DNA of 64,000 nt from Pseudomonadota bacterium (GTDB taxonomy: Bacteria; Pseudomonadota; Gammaproteobacteria; UBA9214): assembly GCA_041395565.1 (NCBI GenBank), contig JAWLAI010000005.1:186001-250000 (forward strand). Direction: 5' to 3'. Shown here one piece after another: positions 9,231-18,676 of the stretch. A program made the translations under genes and the position numbers. The first letter of the stretch is position 1, and each line of letters opens with the position of its first letter. The notes under the pieces were generated by a model. That model searched no databases, had not been told where the DNA came from, and worked only from the letters and a program-made list of their open reading frames with translations.

Positions 9231-10081
9231 GGCGATACCCGTTGCTCCAGTGTCGCCAGCCGGGTGCGGATGCCCGCTTCCAGGGACTGTACCAGCCGCG
9301 AGTGCCGGCGCTGCAGCGGCAGCTCGGCAATCGCGGCTTGCGCGGCGAGCAGGTCGTCACGGGCTGCCGCGAAGCGCTCGGCCTGCAGCAGGATGTCGGC
9401 GCGTTTCACCAGCAGCGACTCGCTGCGCTGCGCACTGGCCAGCATGCCGTCCAGGCGGGCAAGGGCGGCGTCGGTCCGGCCGAGCCGCGCCTCCAGCTCT
9501 GCGGCATACAGCACCAGCGTCGGCACCGGACCGAGTACGGCGATGCCGTCCTCGAGACCGCGCAAGGCCGCTTCGAGATGCATCTTGCCCGCTGCCTCGT
9601 AGCTGCGCGCGCGCTCCAGGTAATACTCGGGCAAGGGTTTGCGTGGCGGCGCGAACTGCAGAATGGCGCGCGTGTAATCCGCCGCGGCCGCCAGCGGCCT
9701 GCCGGTCGCGCGCAGGATTCCGGCACGCGCGACCAGGGCGCGCACCGCTCCCGGCCGCAGCGCCAGCGCCTGGTCCAGATGGCGCAGCGCATTGCCGTAC
9801 TCGCCCTGGTCGGCATAGACACGACCCAGGCCGGTCTCGGCCTGCCCGGCATCCGCCCCCTGTTCCAGCGCGGCATGGAAATCCGCGAGCGCCGCATCCC
9901 GGTCGCCGTGGACACGGTAAGCCTCGCCGCGCTGCAGGTAGAGCGATGCGTCAACCGGGTTGGCGCGAATCAGTACGCTGAGCCGGTCGATCTCCTCGTG
10001 CAGGCCGGCGTGAGCGAAGGCGCGATACGGCAAGGTCAGCAGCAGCAGAATCAGGCGAGTTTTCGGTGATAACCAGGGCAT
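9227..10081 (-). CDS. Secreted TPR-repeat protein
   Basis: 284 residues with a signal peptide (TRLILLLLTLPYRAFA) and about five tetratricopeptide repeats, for example ASLYLQRGEAYRVHGDRDAA, AETGLGRVYADQGEYGNALR and VRALVARAGILRATGRPLAA. TPRs form a protein-binding solenoid; the partner is unknown. It is the first gene of a two-gene operon: its TGA overlaps the ATG of the phosphatase gene by four bases. The two proteins may act together at the cell surface, which is inference from coupling. Confidence 0.85.
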   Translation of the reverse strand: MPWLSPKTRLILLLLTLPYRAFAHAGLHEEIDRLSVLIRANPVDASLYLQRGEAYRVHGDRDAALADFHAALEQGADAGQAETGLGRVYADQGEYGNALRHLDQALALRPGAVRALVARAGILRATGRPLAAAADYTRAILQFAPPRKPLPEYYLERARSYEAAGKMHLEAALRGLEDGIAVLGPVPTLVLYAAELEARLGRTDAALARLDGMLASAQRSESLLVKRADILLQAERFAAARDDLLAAQAAIAELPLQRRHSRLVQSLEAGIRTRLATLEQRVSP

Positions 10082-10095
10082 AATGCAAGTATAAC

Positions 10096-10112
10096 GGTGT
10101 CAGAGCACATTT
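10096..10112. repeat. Family A repeat, left half only
   Basis: GGTGTCAGAGCACATTT matches one arm of the family A palindrome found between many genes here. It lies between the divergent TPR and hrpB genes. Confidence 0.7.
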
Positions 10113-10141
10113 TTTCCTCATAGGGATTCAGCATTTCCGGC

Positions 10142-12730
10142 ATGATCCGTCTCCCGATCGAACAGGTCATCCCCGACATCCGGCAGGCACTCGGGAGCGG
10201 CAACCGCCTGGTGCTGGTGGCGCCGCCCGGGGCCGGCAAGACCACGCGGGTGCCACTGGCGCTGCTGGACGAGCCCTGGCTGGCCGGGCGGATGATCATC
10301 ATGCTCGAGCCGCGCCGCCTCGCCGCCCGCACTGCCGCGGCGCGCATGGCGGCGACGCTCGGCGAAAATACCGGCGCGACCGTGGGTTACCGGATTCGTG
10401 CCGAAAGCGCGAGCAGCGCACGCACGCGTATCCTGGTGGTGACTGAGGGTATCCTGACCCGGATGCTGCAGGCCGATCCCGAACTCGCCGCGGCCGCCCT
10501 GGTGATCTTCGACGAATTCCACGAACGCAACCTGCATGCCGATCTGGCGCTGGCCTTCTGCCTGCAATCGCAGGAACTGCTGCGCCCGGATCTGAAGCTG
10601 CTGGTGATGTCAGCGACCCTCGACGCGGCGGGCGTAGCGCGCCTGCTCGGCGACGCGCCGGTGGTGACCAGCGCGGGGCAAAGCTTTCCGGTCGAGACGG
10701 CATTTCTGCCGGACAGGGCGCCCCTGCCCGAACCCGGCCGCATCAGTGCGGCGGTGCTGCACCGGCTCGAACGGGTGCTGGCGGAGGAATCCGGCAGCGT
10801 GCTCGTGTTCCTGCCCGGGGTGCGCGAGATCCGGCAGGTCGAGCACGCGCTCGGCGCACTGCAACTCGCACAGACAGATAACGCACCGATCGTGGCACCA
10901 CTCTACGGCGACCTCTCGCGCGAGCAGCAGGACCGGGCGCTACAACCCTGCGCGACCGGCCGGCGCAAGGTCGTGCTGGCCACCAACATCGCCGAGACCA
11001 GCCTGACCATCGAGGGCATTGCCATCGTCATCGACAGCGGCCTCGAACGCCAGGCCCGCTTCGACCCTGGCGCGGGCATGAACCGGCTCGAGACCGTGTT
11101 CATCTCCCGGGACTCGGCAGACCAGCGCAGCGGACGCGCGGGCCGGCTGGGACCGGGCAAATGCTACCGCCTCTGGACCCCGGCGCAACAACAGCGCATG
11201 GCACGCCACGGCATACCCGAAATCCTGCGCAGCGATCTCGCACCGCTGGCACTGGAACTCGCCAACTGGGGCGTGCGCGAAACCGGTGAACTGCACTGGC
11301 TGGACCCGCCCAATGCCGGCGCGCTTGCGCAGGCACGCGAACTGCTGCAGGCACTCGGCGCCATCGACGAGCGGTTCGGCATCAACGTCCACGGCCGGCA
11401 ACTGCTGGAGACCGGCGCACACCCCCGGCTCGCGCATATGATGATCCGCGCCGCACAGGCCGGTCACGGCTTCGCTGCCTGCCTGCTGGCCGCGTTGTTG
11501 ACCGAACGGGACATCCTTGCCGCCAGCGGCGCGCGTAGCGCCGACGTCGCGCCCCGGCTCGCCCTGCTGCAAGCGTTCCGGCAGGATGCGGGCGCGGCGA
11601 CGGCCGCCGGCGTCAACCGCCAGCAATGCCGGCGGGTGTTGCGCGCGGCCGAGGACTTCCACCGCCGCATCCGGCGTCATGAACAGCCAGCCGGCGCGGA
11701 GGCGATCACCGCGCACGACCTGCCCGGCGTGCTGCTGGCCTGGGCCTACCCCGAGCGTATCGGCCGTTCCCGTCATGCCGCCGGCAACCGCTACCTGCTG
11801 CGCAGTGGCAAGGGCGCCTACCTGGACGAGGGCGAGGCCCTGGCAAGCGCGGAGTTCATCGTCGCCGCCGACCTGGACGGCCGGGCGCGCGAGGCCCGCA
11901 TCTATCTCGCCGCGGAAATCACGCTGCAGCAGATCGAAGCGCACCTCAACGGCGACATCACCCGGGACACCCATGTCAGCTGGAATGCACAGACCCAAAG
12001 CGTCGATGCCGTCACCCGGACCTGCCTCGGCGCCATCGTGCTGGAGCAGCAGCCGGCCGTCGACATCGGCCGCGCCGCCGTGCATGCCGCGCTCATCAAA
12101 GGCATCCGCCAGTGCGGCCTCGACTGCCTGCCGTGGGACAAGCGCGCGCAGACGCTGCGTCAGCGGATACAGTTCCTCCGCCTGCAACGGCAATCCGGTG
12201 CAATCACCGAGCCGGAACTCGCCACGCTCAACCTGCCCGACCTGTCCGACACGGTGCTGCTGGACCACCTCGAGGACTGGCTGCAGCCGTATCTCGATGC
12301 GCACAACAGCATCCGGAAGCTGCAGGCGCTCGACCTGCACGCCATCCTGTCCGGACATTTAAGCCATGCGCAGCAACAGGCACTGGAGCGGCTGGCGCCG
12401 ACACACGTCGCCGTGCCAAGCGGTTCGCGCATCGCCATCGATTACAGCGACGCGGACCAGCCCGTGCTCGCGGTGCGCCTGCAGGAGCTGTTCGGCCTGC
12501 AACAGACGCCCGCCATCATCAACGGCAGGTTCAAACTGCTGCTGCACCTGCTCTCGCCGGGCTACAAGCCGATGCAGGTCACGCAGGACCTGGCCAGCTT
12601 CTGGAAGACGGCCTACTTCGAGGTCCGGAAGGAACTGCGCGGCCGCTACAAGAAACACCACTGGCCGGAAGACCCGCTCACGGCACCGGCCACCAGCCGC
12701 GCGAAGCGGCGGGGAGAAACTTCAAAGTAA
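10142..12730 (+). CDS. hrpB: ATP-dependent RNA helicase HrpB (DEAH/DExH family)
   Basis: 862-residue SF2 helicase. Motifs in order: I APPGAGKTTRVPLAL, Ia LEPRRLAARTAAARMA, Ib TEGILTRML, II DEFHERNLHADLAL (DEFH rather than DEAH, usual for HrpB), III SATLDAAGVARLLG, IV FLPGVREI, V TNIAETSLTIEGI and VI QRSGRAGRLGPGKCYRLW. The helicase-associated domain and the HrpB-specific C-terminal region follow, ending with FWKTAYFEVRKELRGRYKKHHWPEDP, which is split here for length in the protein but clearly HrpB. Slightly longer than the E. coli protein. The exact RNA role of HrpB is not settled. Monocistronic. Confidence 0.95.
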   Translation: MIRLPIEQVIPDIRQALGSGNRLVLVAPPGAGKTTRVPLALLDEPWLAGRMIIMLEPRRLAARTAAARMAATLGENTGATVGYRIRAESASSARTRILVVTEGILTRMLQADPELAAAALVIFDEFHERNLHADLALAFCLQSQELLRPDLKLLVMSATLDAAGVARLLGDAPVVTSAGQSFPVETAFLPDRAPLPEPGRISAAVLHRLERVLAEESGSVLVFLPGVREIRQVEHALGALQLAQTDNAPIVAPLYGDLSREQQDRALQPCATGRRKVVLATNIAETSLTIEGIAIVIDSGLERQARFDPGAGMNRLETVFISRDSADQRSGRAGRLGPGKCYRLWTPAQQQRMARHGIPEILRSDLAPLALELANWGVRETGELHWLDPPNAGALAQARELLQALGAIDERFGINVHGRQLLETGAHPRLAHMMIRAAQAGHGFAACLLAALLTERDILAASGARSADVAPRLALLQAFRQDAGAATAAGVNRQQCRRVLRAAEDFHRRIRRHEQPAGAEAITAHDLPGVLLAWAYPERIGRSRHAAGNRYLLRSGKGAYLDEGEALASAEFIVAADLDGRAREARIYLAAEITLQQIEAHLNGDITRDTHVSWNAQTQSVDAVTRTCLGAIVLEQQPAVDIGRAAVHAALIKGIRQCGLDCLPWDKRAQTLRQRIQFLRLQRQSGAITEPELATLNLPDLSDTVLLDHLEDWLQPYLDAHNSIRKLQALDLHAILSGHLSHAQQQALERLAPTHVAVPSGSRIAIDYSDADQPVLAVRLQELFGLQQTPAIINGRFKLLLHLLSPGYKPMQVTQDLASFWKTAYFEVRKELRGRYKKHHWPEDPLTAPATSRAKRRGETSK

Positions 12731-12941
12731 GGGGTCAGCACTGACCTTCCCGCAGCCAGGCGGCAAGCGTCGCGCCGCCCGGCGCGACGGTTTTCATGCA
12801 GGTCACCGGGGTCTGACCTTGATTCTCGGTGCTGGGCACAGCTTTTGCATCACTAATGCCAGCCAGCGTGACCTGCTCCCCGAAAATGCAAGCCACGTCA
12901 GGCAGTAAGCAAGCAAGGGAATGATAGGCAATCAGCCGGTA

Positions 12942-12958
12942 TGCACCAATAATGTGCG
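12942..12958. promoter_or_regulatory. Candidate NtrC-binding site
   Basis: TGCAC-N7-GTGCG matches the NtrC dyad TGCAC-N7-GTGCA with one mismatch. A second half-site (GGTGCA) lies about 50 bases downstream. Position about 185-200 bp before the predicted sigma-54 promoter is suitable for an enhancer. Confidence 0.4.
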
Positions 12959-13126
12959 CACAGCGGGTTTTGGACCAAATTGCGCTTCATTATGGTGCAT
13001 ACACGACCCTGGTACCGGCATGTCTGTCCCGGACCAGGCGGCGAGCGGCCCGTCAGACCCCGTGGCGGTACTCGAGTTTGGCCGGACGCCGTGACGTTGT
13101 CGTGCGCCCCGAAGCGTTTCGACTGG

Positions 13127-13143
13127 TTGGGCCCCGGCCTGCA
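13127..13143 (+). promoter_or_regulatory. Candidate sigma-54 promoter of the glutamine synthetase gene
   Basis: TTGGGCCCCGGCCTGCA has the diagnostic GG-N10-GC spacing and conserved TTGG and TGCA ends; the centre departs from consensus. Transcription would start near 13154, about 20 bases before the start codon. Confidence 0.4.
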
Positions 13144-13174
13144 AACAGACCCATAAATTCGGAGCTAAATGCAT

Positions 13175-14188
13175 ATGAAGAGTAAGTTGGAATATATCTG
13201 GCTCGACGGTTACAAGCCGACCCAGAGCCTGCGCAGTAAAACCATGGTCCGCAAAAATTTCAGTGGCAAGCTCGAAGACTGCCCCATGTGGGTGTTTGAC
13301 GGCAGCTCCACCGAGCAGGCGGAAGGCAACGCCTCCGACTGCCTGCTGAAACCGACCATGGTCATTCCCGATCCGGGTCGCAAGAACTCCTACCTGGTCA
13401 TGACCGAGGTGCTCAATGCCGACGGCAGCGCGCACGTCAGCAACGGCCGCGCCACGATCAATGACGATGACGATGATTTCTGGTTCGGTTTCGAGCAGGA
13501 GTATTTCCTGTGGGACCCGAAGACCAACCTGCCGCCGGGCTTTCCTCCCGGTGGTTTCCCGCCGCCCCAGGGGCCTTACTACTGCTCGGTCGGCGCACGC
13601 AACGCCTACTGCCGCGACCTGATCGAGGAGCACCTGGACATGTGCCTGGAAGCCGGCCTCAACGTGGAAGGCATCAACGCCGAGGTGGCCGCGGGTCAGT
13701 GGGAATTCCAGATCTTCGCCAAGAGCGCCGCGCGCGCCGGTGACGAGATCTGGCTGGCACGCTACCTGCTCGAGCGCACCGCCGAGAAGTACGACCTTGC
13801 GGTCGACTGGCATCCGAAGCCGCTTGGCGATACCGACTGGAACGGCTCCGGCATGCACGCCAACTTTTCCAACGGCCTCATGCGCGAATCCGGCGACGAA
13901 ACCGTGTTCACCAAGATCTGCGAGGAGTTCGGCCGCAACATACTCCGCCACATCTCGGTTTACGGCGCGCACAACGAGCAGCGTCTGACCGGCAAGCACG
14001 AAACCCAGGCCATCGACCAGTTCAGCTACGGTGTCTCGGACCGCGGCGCCTCCATCCGCATCCCGGTGTCCACCGTGGAAGACGGCTGGAAGGGCCGGCT
14101 GGAGGACCGTCGCCCGGCCTCCAACGCGGATCCGTACAAAGTGGCCGCGGCCATCATCAAGACGACCAAGGAAGCACTGGCAAAGTAA
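13175..14188 (+). CDS. glnII: Glutamine synthetase, type II (eukaryotic-like)
   Basis: 337-residue cytosolic enzyme: glutamate + NH3 + ATP to glutamine. The GSII fold is recognised from the short length and WLDGYKPTQSLRSKT, MWVFDGSSTEQA, FGFEQEYFLWD (metal-binding glutamates), GINAEVAAGQWEFQI, NGSGMHANFS (ATP-binding) and HETQAIDQFSYGVSDRGASIRIP. The start at 13175 is preferred over 13169 because GGAGC at 13161-13165 is then about 9 bases away. GSII enzymes are not adenylylated like the usual bacterial GSI and are found in rhizobia, actinomycetes and scattered proteobacteria, so this may be a second or transferred GS. A good terminator follows. Upstream signals suggest nitrogen control. Confidence 0.93.
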   Translation: MKSKLEYIWLDGYKPTQSLRSKTMVRKNFSGKLEDCPMWVFDGSSTEQAEGNASDCLLKPTMVIPDPGRKNSYLVMTEVLNADGSAHVSNGRATINDDDDDFWFGFEQEYFLWDPKTNLPPGFPPGGFPPPQGPYYCSVGARNAYCRDLIEEHLDMCLEAGLNVEGINAEVAAGQWEFQIFAKSAARAGDEIWLARYLLERTAEKYDLAVDWHPKPLGDTDWNGSGMHANFSNGLMRESGDETVFTKICEEFGRNILRHISVYGAHNEQRLTGKHETQAIDQFSYGVSDRGASIRIPVSTVEDGWKGRLEDRRPASNADPYKVAAAIIKTTKEALAK

Positions 14189-14211
14189 CGCCGTTTTGCT
14201 GTCGGCAACTC

Positions 14212-14244
14212 AACCGGAGCGGGAACACCGCTCCGGTTTTTTTT
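14212..14244 (+). terminator. Rho-independent terminator of glutamine synthetase gene
   Basis: An 11-bp perfect stem (14212-14222 with 14228-14238) around GAACA, followed by T-rich sequence. Confidence 0.92.
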
Positions 14245-14270
14245 GCCTTGCGGCGACCGGATGCAGCGGA

Positions 14271-15245
14271 TCAGCGTCTGCCGCCGAGCAGGTCCTCGGT
14301 CCAGTCTTCCTGCAGGATGCGGACGAATTCATCCATGCTCGGCCGCCGCCCCGGGTCCTTGCGCAGGCAGCGCATGACCAGCTCCTCCAGGACCCGCGGC
14401 ACCGGATACTTGCTGATCCTGGAGGGCTTCGCCGCCCGCTCGTTTTCCACTGCCTCGATGATTTCGTAGGCGTGCTCGCCGCTGAACGGGACCTTGCCGC
14501 TCAGCAGCTCGTACAGCACCGTGCCCAGGCTGTAGACATCGGTGGCGAAACTGATGTCGGGGTCGCGCCGGATCTGCTCCGGTGACATGTAGCACAACGT
14601 GCCCTGCAGCTTGCCGTGCCCGGTCATGGACTTGTTGGTGCCGGCAGCGCTGCCGCCCATCTCCGCCTCGTCCTCAACCTCGGTGGAGCCGTCCTTGCGC
14701 CACACCTTGGCCAGCCCCCAGTCCAGCAACAACACCTCGCCGTAAGGTCCCACCAGGATGTTCTCGGGCTTGATGTCGCGGTGCGCGACGCCATGGGCCT
14801 GCGCATAGCTCAGCGCATGACCGATCTGCTCGATGACCTCGACCAGCTGCGTCAGGTCGTAGCGCTCCCGGTAACCCATGATCTCGCGCAGGGTGTAGCC
14901 GTGAACCAGTTTCATCGTGAAATAATATTTGCCTTCGCGGTCGCGGCCTATTTCATAGGTGGGCACGGTATTGGGGTGTTGCATCAGGGCCGAGACTCGC
15001 GCCTCCCGCAGCAGACGGCGCTGCTCGATCGGGTTGTCGGTGAATTCGGCGCGCAGCGACTTGTATGCGACCACCCGCGACAGGTGCATGTCCTTGACCG
15101 ACTGGATCAGCGATTTACCGCCCGTGGCGATGGTGGCGAGAAACAGGTAACGCGTATTGGGATTCAGGACCTCCGGCAGAGCACGGTCCGTCTCCTCGAG
15201 AAAGATGTCGCTGTAATCCTTGGGGGGCTGCTGGAACGTGAGCAT
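14271..15245 (-). CDS. Hanks-type serine/threonine protein kinase
   Basis: 324-residue soluble kinase without a membrane anchor. Seen: VAYKSL (invariant Lys), a C-helix Glu in LLREARVSALMQHPN, catalytic loop HRDIKPEN, DWGLAKVW in place of DFG, activation segment ending GTLCYMSPEQ, then FATDVYSLGTVLYELLSGKVPF and the closing Arg in CLRKDPGRRPSMDEFV. The glycine-rich loop is poor (LATIATGGKSLIQSV), so nucleotide binding may differ from the norm. An acidic and serine-rich insert (STEVEDEAEMGGSAAGTNKS) lies before the SPE motif. The start at 15245 (MLTFQQ) is chosen because upstream sequence is Arg/Pro-rich and non-homologous. Targets unknown. Confidence 0.88.
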   Translation of the reverse strand: MLTFQQPPKDYSDIFLEETDRALPEVLNPNTRYLFLATIATGGKSLIQSVKDMHLSRVVAYKSLRAEFTDNPIEQRRLLREARVSALMQHPNTVPTYEIGRDREGKYYFTMKLVHGYTLREIMGYRERYDLTQLVEVIEQIGHALSYAQAHGVAHRDIKPENILVGPYGEVLLLDWGLAKVWRKDGSTEVEDEAEMGGSAAGTNKSMTGHGKLQGTLCYMSPEQIRRDPDISFATDVYSLGTVLYELLSGKVPFSGEHAYEIIEAVENERAAKPSRISKYPVPRVLEELVMRCLRKDPGRRPSMDEFVRILQEDWTEDLLGGRR

Positions 15246-15850
15246 GGCTGGATCTTGTCTTCGGCTCCGTTGCGGTGGAATTAGGGGTCCATTCGGCAGG
15301 GGAATGGAGCCGGTCCGTTGCGCAGTCGTCAGCAACGCTGTTGTGGCCCGTCCCGCCGGACCCCTGCTGCCGGGACCGGGCGTGTGCACGGCCCCGTTTG
15401 CACCGGGACGCTGCGAATCGATCCACGTAGAGGATAACAGGAGCGGCTGCGGATCACACCAAACGCCCGGGGCGCGCTGTGATGTCTGCATGACGGCAAT
15501 CACCCGGAACTGCGGCGGCTTGAGGGTGACGGTCCCGCCCTGGTGGAGACGGCAGTCCGCATCTCTTCCGGCCCCGTGCGAGATATAGCGCCATGCCCGC
15601 GGCGGGTACAGGCACCAAACGCAGCAGCCGGCGTACCGATCCGGTCCACGGCGCCGGCTGCCCGCACCGCCCTGGTGCAAAAACCGCGGCCGCGGCACAA
15701 TCCGGGCCGGGCTGATTGCCACCGCCGCCCGCAGCCGCGCGCCCGCCCTGACAAGGCGGTCTTCCCTGCGCGCACATGGAATGCTACTTGCTTGGTTTAC
15801 CTGCCGGGCCACCCCTCGCGGTGCCGGTTAAACCTGAGGTCCTTGCCGCC
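15246..15850. other. Gene-less divergent intergenic region
   Basis: About 600 bases between the kinase and the peptidase genes. Long open frames exist on both strands but only as a consequence of high GC; none has protein-like composition or a ribosome-binding site. No repeat or operator identified. Confidence 0.5.
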
Positions 15851-16945
15851 ATGTCCAGCGAACCCTTCGAACCCGCCCCGGATGCCGGCCTGGCGCATCC
15901 GGCCGGCCACGATCGTGGCCTGCACGAGTTTCTCGATATCCTCAAGCCCCTGATCCGGGAACCCTCGGTCGTCGGCAACGAGCAATCCTTCTTCCGTGTC
16001 CTGCGCCGCGAGCTGGAGGAAGTGGGCGTCCGCGTGCAGCACTTCCACGGTGTGCTGGTCGCCCAGGGCAAGCAGCCCGACGATCTGTATCTGTCGGCCC
16101 ATATCGATCGCCATGGCCTGCTGTGTACCGGCCCGAACGAGTTCGAGTACGCCGCCTTCATCGCCGGCAACCAGGGCGAAAACATGGATGACTCGGTCTC
16201 GGCCTACATGGTGGGACAGATCAAGAACCGCTTCCAGGGGCAGCGGGTACAGGCCCACCTGCCCTACACGGGCACCTATCTCGGCCAGGGCAGGATCACC
16301 GGTTCCTATGTCTGCCCGCGGCGCAAGAACCTGATCTTCGAGGTCGACGGGCTGGACTTCCTGCAGCCGGGCACACCGGTGTCGTTTCTGGACCGGCTGA
16401 AGCTGGAGCATGGCCTGATCTCCTGCCAGCTCGACAATGTCGTCAGCGCCGCGCTGATCATCTACCTGTTCCGCAACGGCTACCAGGGAACGGGCCTGTT
16501 CACGGCACAGGAGGAATGCGGCCGCAGCTGGCGTTACGCGTTGTCCTGGTTTCAGCGCCAGGAGATCCTCACCCAGCGCCTGGTGGTACTGGACACGAGT
16601 CCCTATGCGACACGCGCGGATGCGGATGCGCAGCAGATCACCTTGCGGAAAAAGGACGCCAACGGCGATTTCTCCGTGGCGATGACCCGGGAGCTGGCCG
16701 AGCGCTGCGAACGGCTGGGACTGTCCTACAGCTACAAGGACGAATACATCGAACAGCAGAACCGCACCCGCACGCGCCCCTATCCTCTGGGACGCACCGA
16801 GCTGGGACGCATCGCCGCCGCCACCGACGGCCGGATCAATGGCTCCACCCTGCAGATTCCGACCACCGACTACCATACCGCGAGCGAGACCGCATCGCTC
16901 GCTGCGGTCGCGGCGATGCTCAGGCTGCTGGCGACCTACGTCTGA
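15851..16945 (+). CDS. M42/M20-like metallo-aminopeptidase family protein
   Basis: 364-residue cytosolic zinc-peptidase-like protein. Seen: LSAHIDRHG (H84, D86; first metal ligand region), a dimetal bridge candidate in NVVSAALI (D440-type position is Q-L-D-N), catalytic AQEECGRSW (E221-E222), VVLDTSPY (metal Asp) and a C-terminal IPTTDYHTASETASL containing the last histidine. This order matches M42 tetrahedral aminopeptidases (PepA/FrvX-like). ATG 15851 is preferred over 15776 because GAGGT lies about 11 bases upstream. Substrate unknown. Single gene. Confidence 0.75.
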   Translation: MSSEPFEPAPDAGLAHPAGHDRGLHEFLDILKPLIREPSVVGNEQSFFRVLRRELEEVGVRVQHFHGVLVAQGKQPDDLYLSAHIDRHGLLCTGPNEFEYAAFIAGNQGENMDDSVSAYMVGQIKNRFQGQRVQAHLPYTGTYLGQGRITGSYVCPRRKNLIFEVDGLDFLQPGTPVSFLDRLKLEHGLISCQLDNVVSAALIIYLFRNGYQGTGLFTAQEECGRSWRYALSWFQRQEILTQRLVVLDTSPYATRADADAQQITLRKKDANGDFSVAMTRELAERCERLGLSYSYKDEYIEQQNRTRTRPYPLGRTELGRIAAATDGRINGSTLQIPTTDYHTASETASLAAVAAMLRLLATYV

Positions 16946-16958
16946 CCGGACGCATAAA

Positions 16959-16996
16959 CGGTGTCAGAGCACAAGAAGCAAGGTGACAGCGCATTC
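16959..16996. repeat. Degenerate family A repeat
   Basis: CGGTGTCAGAGCACA at 16959-16973 followed by GGTGACAGCGCATT; two left-type arms in direct orientation rather than the usual inverted pair. Confidence 0.4.
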
Positions 16997-17208
16997 AGAC
17001 CTGTATTTCTTCAGCGCAGATGTGTGCTGACATCTGTATCGGCAGGCGTCCGATGACCGGACCGGCAATACCACGATAATGATGAGGTAATCGTCAGGTA
17101 GTCCCGGCGGGGACGCCTGATGATGTCGCAAACAATCCTGCACCGACAGCGATCGGACAGGTCTATACTCCGTAAAAACAACGACCAACCATCTCGGGGG
17201 AATTGTGT

Positions 17209-17808
17209 ATGAACAGAAATATATTCGGTATCGGATCTAGCATGCTGGTCGCCTTTCTGTCCGTCGGCTGCTCTTCAGGTCCATCCGGCGATTACGGTGG
17301 TGATGACTGCGGACTGTTTGACAAACTGTCGTTCCGCGACAATGGGAAAGTTTATATCAGCATGAAAATGTTCGGCATGCAGATGGGCGAAACAGCAGGA
17401 GACTACACCGTTGATGATGAGAAGGTGCTTGTAACTGCCAACAATCAGACAACCGTCTTTACACTCAACGACGACGGCGATCTCGAGGGCTCGATGCTCG
17501 GAGATAAGATCATCTGCCGCAAGGGTGCCAGCGGCGGCGACAACAAGGCAGGCAAGCAGGATGACGGGCAACCGACCTTCCTGACGGCGACTTATGGCGG
17601 TATCGCATGCATGCTCGACAGCATGTCCTTCAGCAAGGATGGCAAGGTCGACATGGTGGTGGACAGTGAGCACCAGATGGGCACCTACAACATGCGGGGA
17701 GATCAGGTGACGATCAATGGCGAAGGTGGTTCGGTCACATTGACGTTGTCCGGCGATAACCTCGTGGGCACCATCGAAGGTCAGAAAACGCTGTGTTCGC
17801 GCATGTAA
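17209..17808 (+). CDS. Lipoprotein with an internal duplication
   Basis: 199 residues. Signal peptide ends in the lipobox LSVGC, so the protein should be lipid-anchored at Cys 21 or so. The mature part is two diverged copies of one unit of about 75 residues: DCGLFDKLSFRDNGKVYISM...IICRK and ACMLDSMSFSKDGKVDMVVD...TLCSRM. Each copy begins and ends with a cysteine, suggesting one disulfide per unit, and contains a small beta-rich fold with an L-x-G-D motif. The start at 17209 is set by GGGGGA 7 bases upstream. No family recognised. Confidence 0.7.
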   Translation: MNRNIFGIGSSMLVAFLSVGCSSGPSGDYGGDDCGLFDKLSFRDNGKVYISMKMFGMQMGETAGDYTVDDEKVLVTANNQTTVFTLNDDGDLEGSMLGDKIICRKGASGGDNKAGKQDDGQPTFLTATYGGIACMLDSMSFSKDGKVDMVVDSEHQMGTYNMRGDQVTINGEGGSVTLTLSGDNLVGTIEGQKTLCSRM

Positions 17809-17872
17809 CCGGCGGCAAATTGCCGCTTGACTGACAGACTTGCCGGTGGCTATGGGCCACCGGCCCATATTA

Positions 17873-18676
17873 TCAGCTCTTCCGAAGGCAGCGGATAGCG
17901 GCATCGATCACGTAGGCCAGCGACTCACCGCGCAGACTGTCGTATGCAGCCAGCAACAGCGCCGGAAAATCGTCCGGCTTTGCACCTTCGAAGGCAGCGA
18001 AGAACGGACGCTGGTCCTTGTTGGACGCGGCCCGGTACAGCTCCAGACCCAGGTCCGTGTAGCCGGCCCTGAAGGCCTGCGTAGCCGCAAGTTCAGCATA
18101 ATAACCACGATCACGGGATTGGGCACCCTGTGCATCCAGTGCTTCACCTTTGGCAAACAGATCCCGCAGCGCCGGCTCGGCCGCGCTTCTCTCATTGCGC
18201 GAGATTGCGGCCCCGGCCTGCAGTTCGACCATACGCAGTTGGCGGGTTGGGTTGCCGAGCAGATGGAACTTATCCGCGAAGGTTTGTGCTGACTTGATAT
18301 CCCCGGCTGCCGCCGCTGGTGCGAAAACCCTGACTGGCGAACGGCATGAGGCACTCTGCGGTCGGCCTGGCATAGCAGTCTGCGCGTTCCGCCAGCCGGT
18401 CAATCTCGCCCTTCATGGCAGTCTGCGACAGGCCGTCGACGGAACGTCCAGCGGCGAGGGCAATGCCGACCTGCGTCTTGTCGAATTTCGTGCCAATGTC
18501 GGCAAGATCTTCGAGGGCCACCTGCCAGACCTTCAGGCGCTTCTCCGGATCGGTTACGGCGAGCGCCGAAACCAGTCGGCCTTTACCTCGGTGAGTGCCT
18601 TCTGCGCATCCTGCTCGGGATCCGAACAGCCTGCGAGCAGGGTTCCCGCTGCCAAGAGAATGAATAGCACCTTCAT
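17873..18676 (-). pseudogene. Lipoprotein gene with two compensating frameshifts
   Basis: Starts at 18676 behind a strong GGAGG (18686-18690) with MKVLFILLAAGTLLAGC, a perfect lipobox. The frame shifts at the T run 18582-18584 (one base missing) to give RLVSALAVTDPEKRLKVWQVALEDLADIGTKFDKTQVG, and again at the A run 18324-18327 (one base too many) to give APAAAAGDIKSAQTFADKFHLLG to the stop at 17873; these segments are longer than I quote elsewhere only to show the join. With both corrected the protein is 267 residues, alpha-helical and repeat-like. Both lesions are homopolymers, so sequencing error is a serious alternative. Function unknown. Confidence 0.7.

Larger units (their letters stand above)
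12731..13174. other. Gene-less region upstream of glutamine synthetase
   Basis: No gene recognised in 444 bases. The left part (12729-12823) has diverged GGGGTCAG / GTCTGACCTT arms that look like a decayed REP palindrome. The right part holds the NtrC-like site and the sigma-54-like promoter listed separately. Confidence 0.5.

Noticed and set aside
10940..12358. Long minus-strand frame (about 470 codons) within hrpB
   Set aside because: HrpB on the plus strand has all helicase motifs; the antisense frame arises from high GC content.
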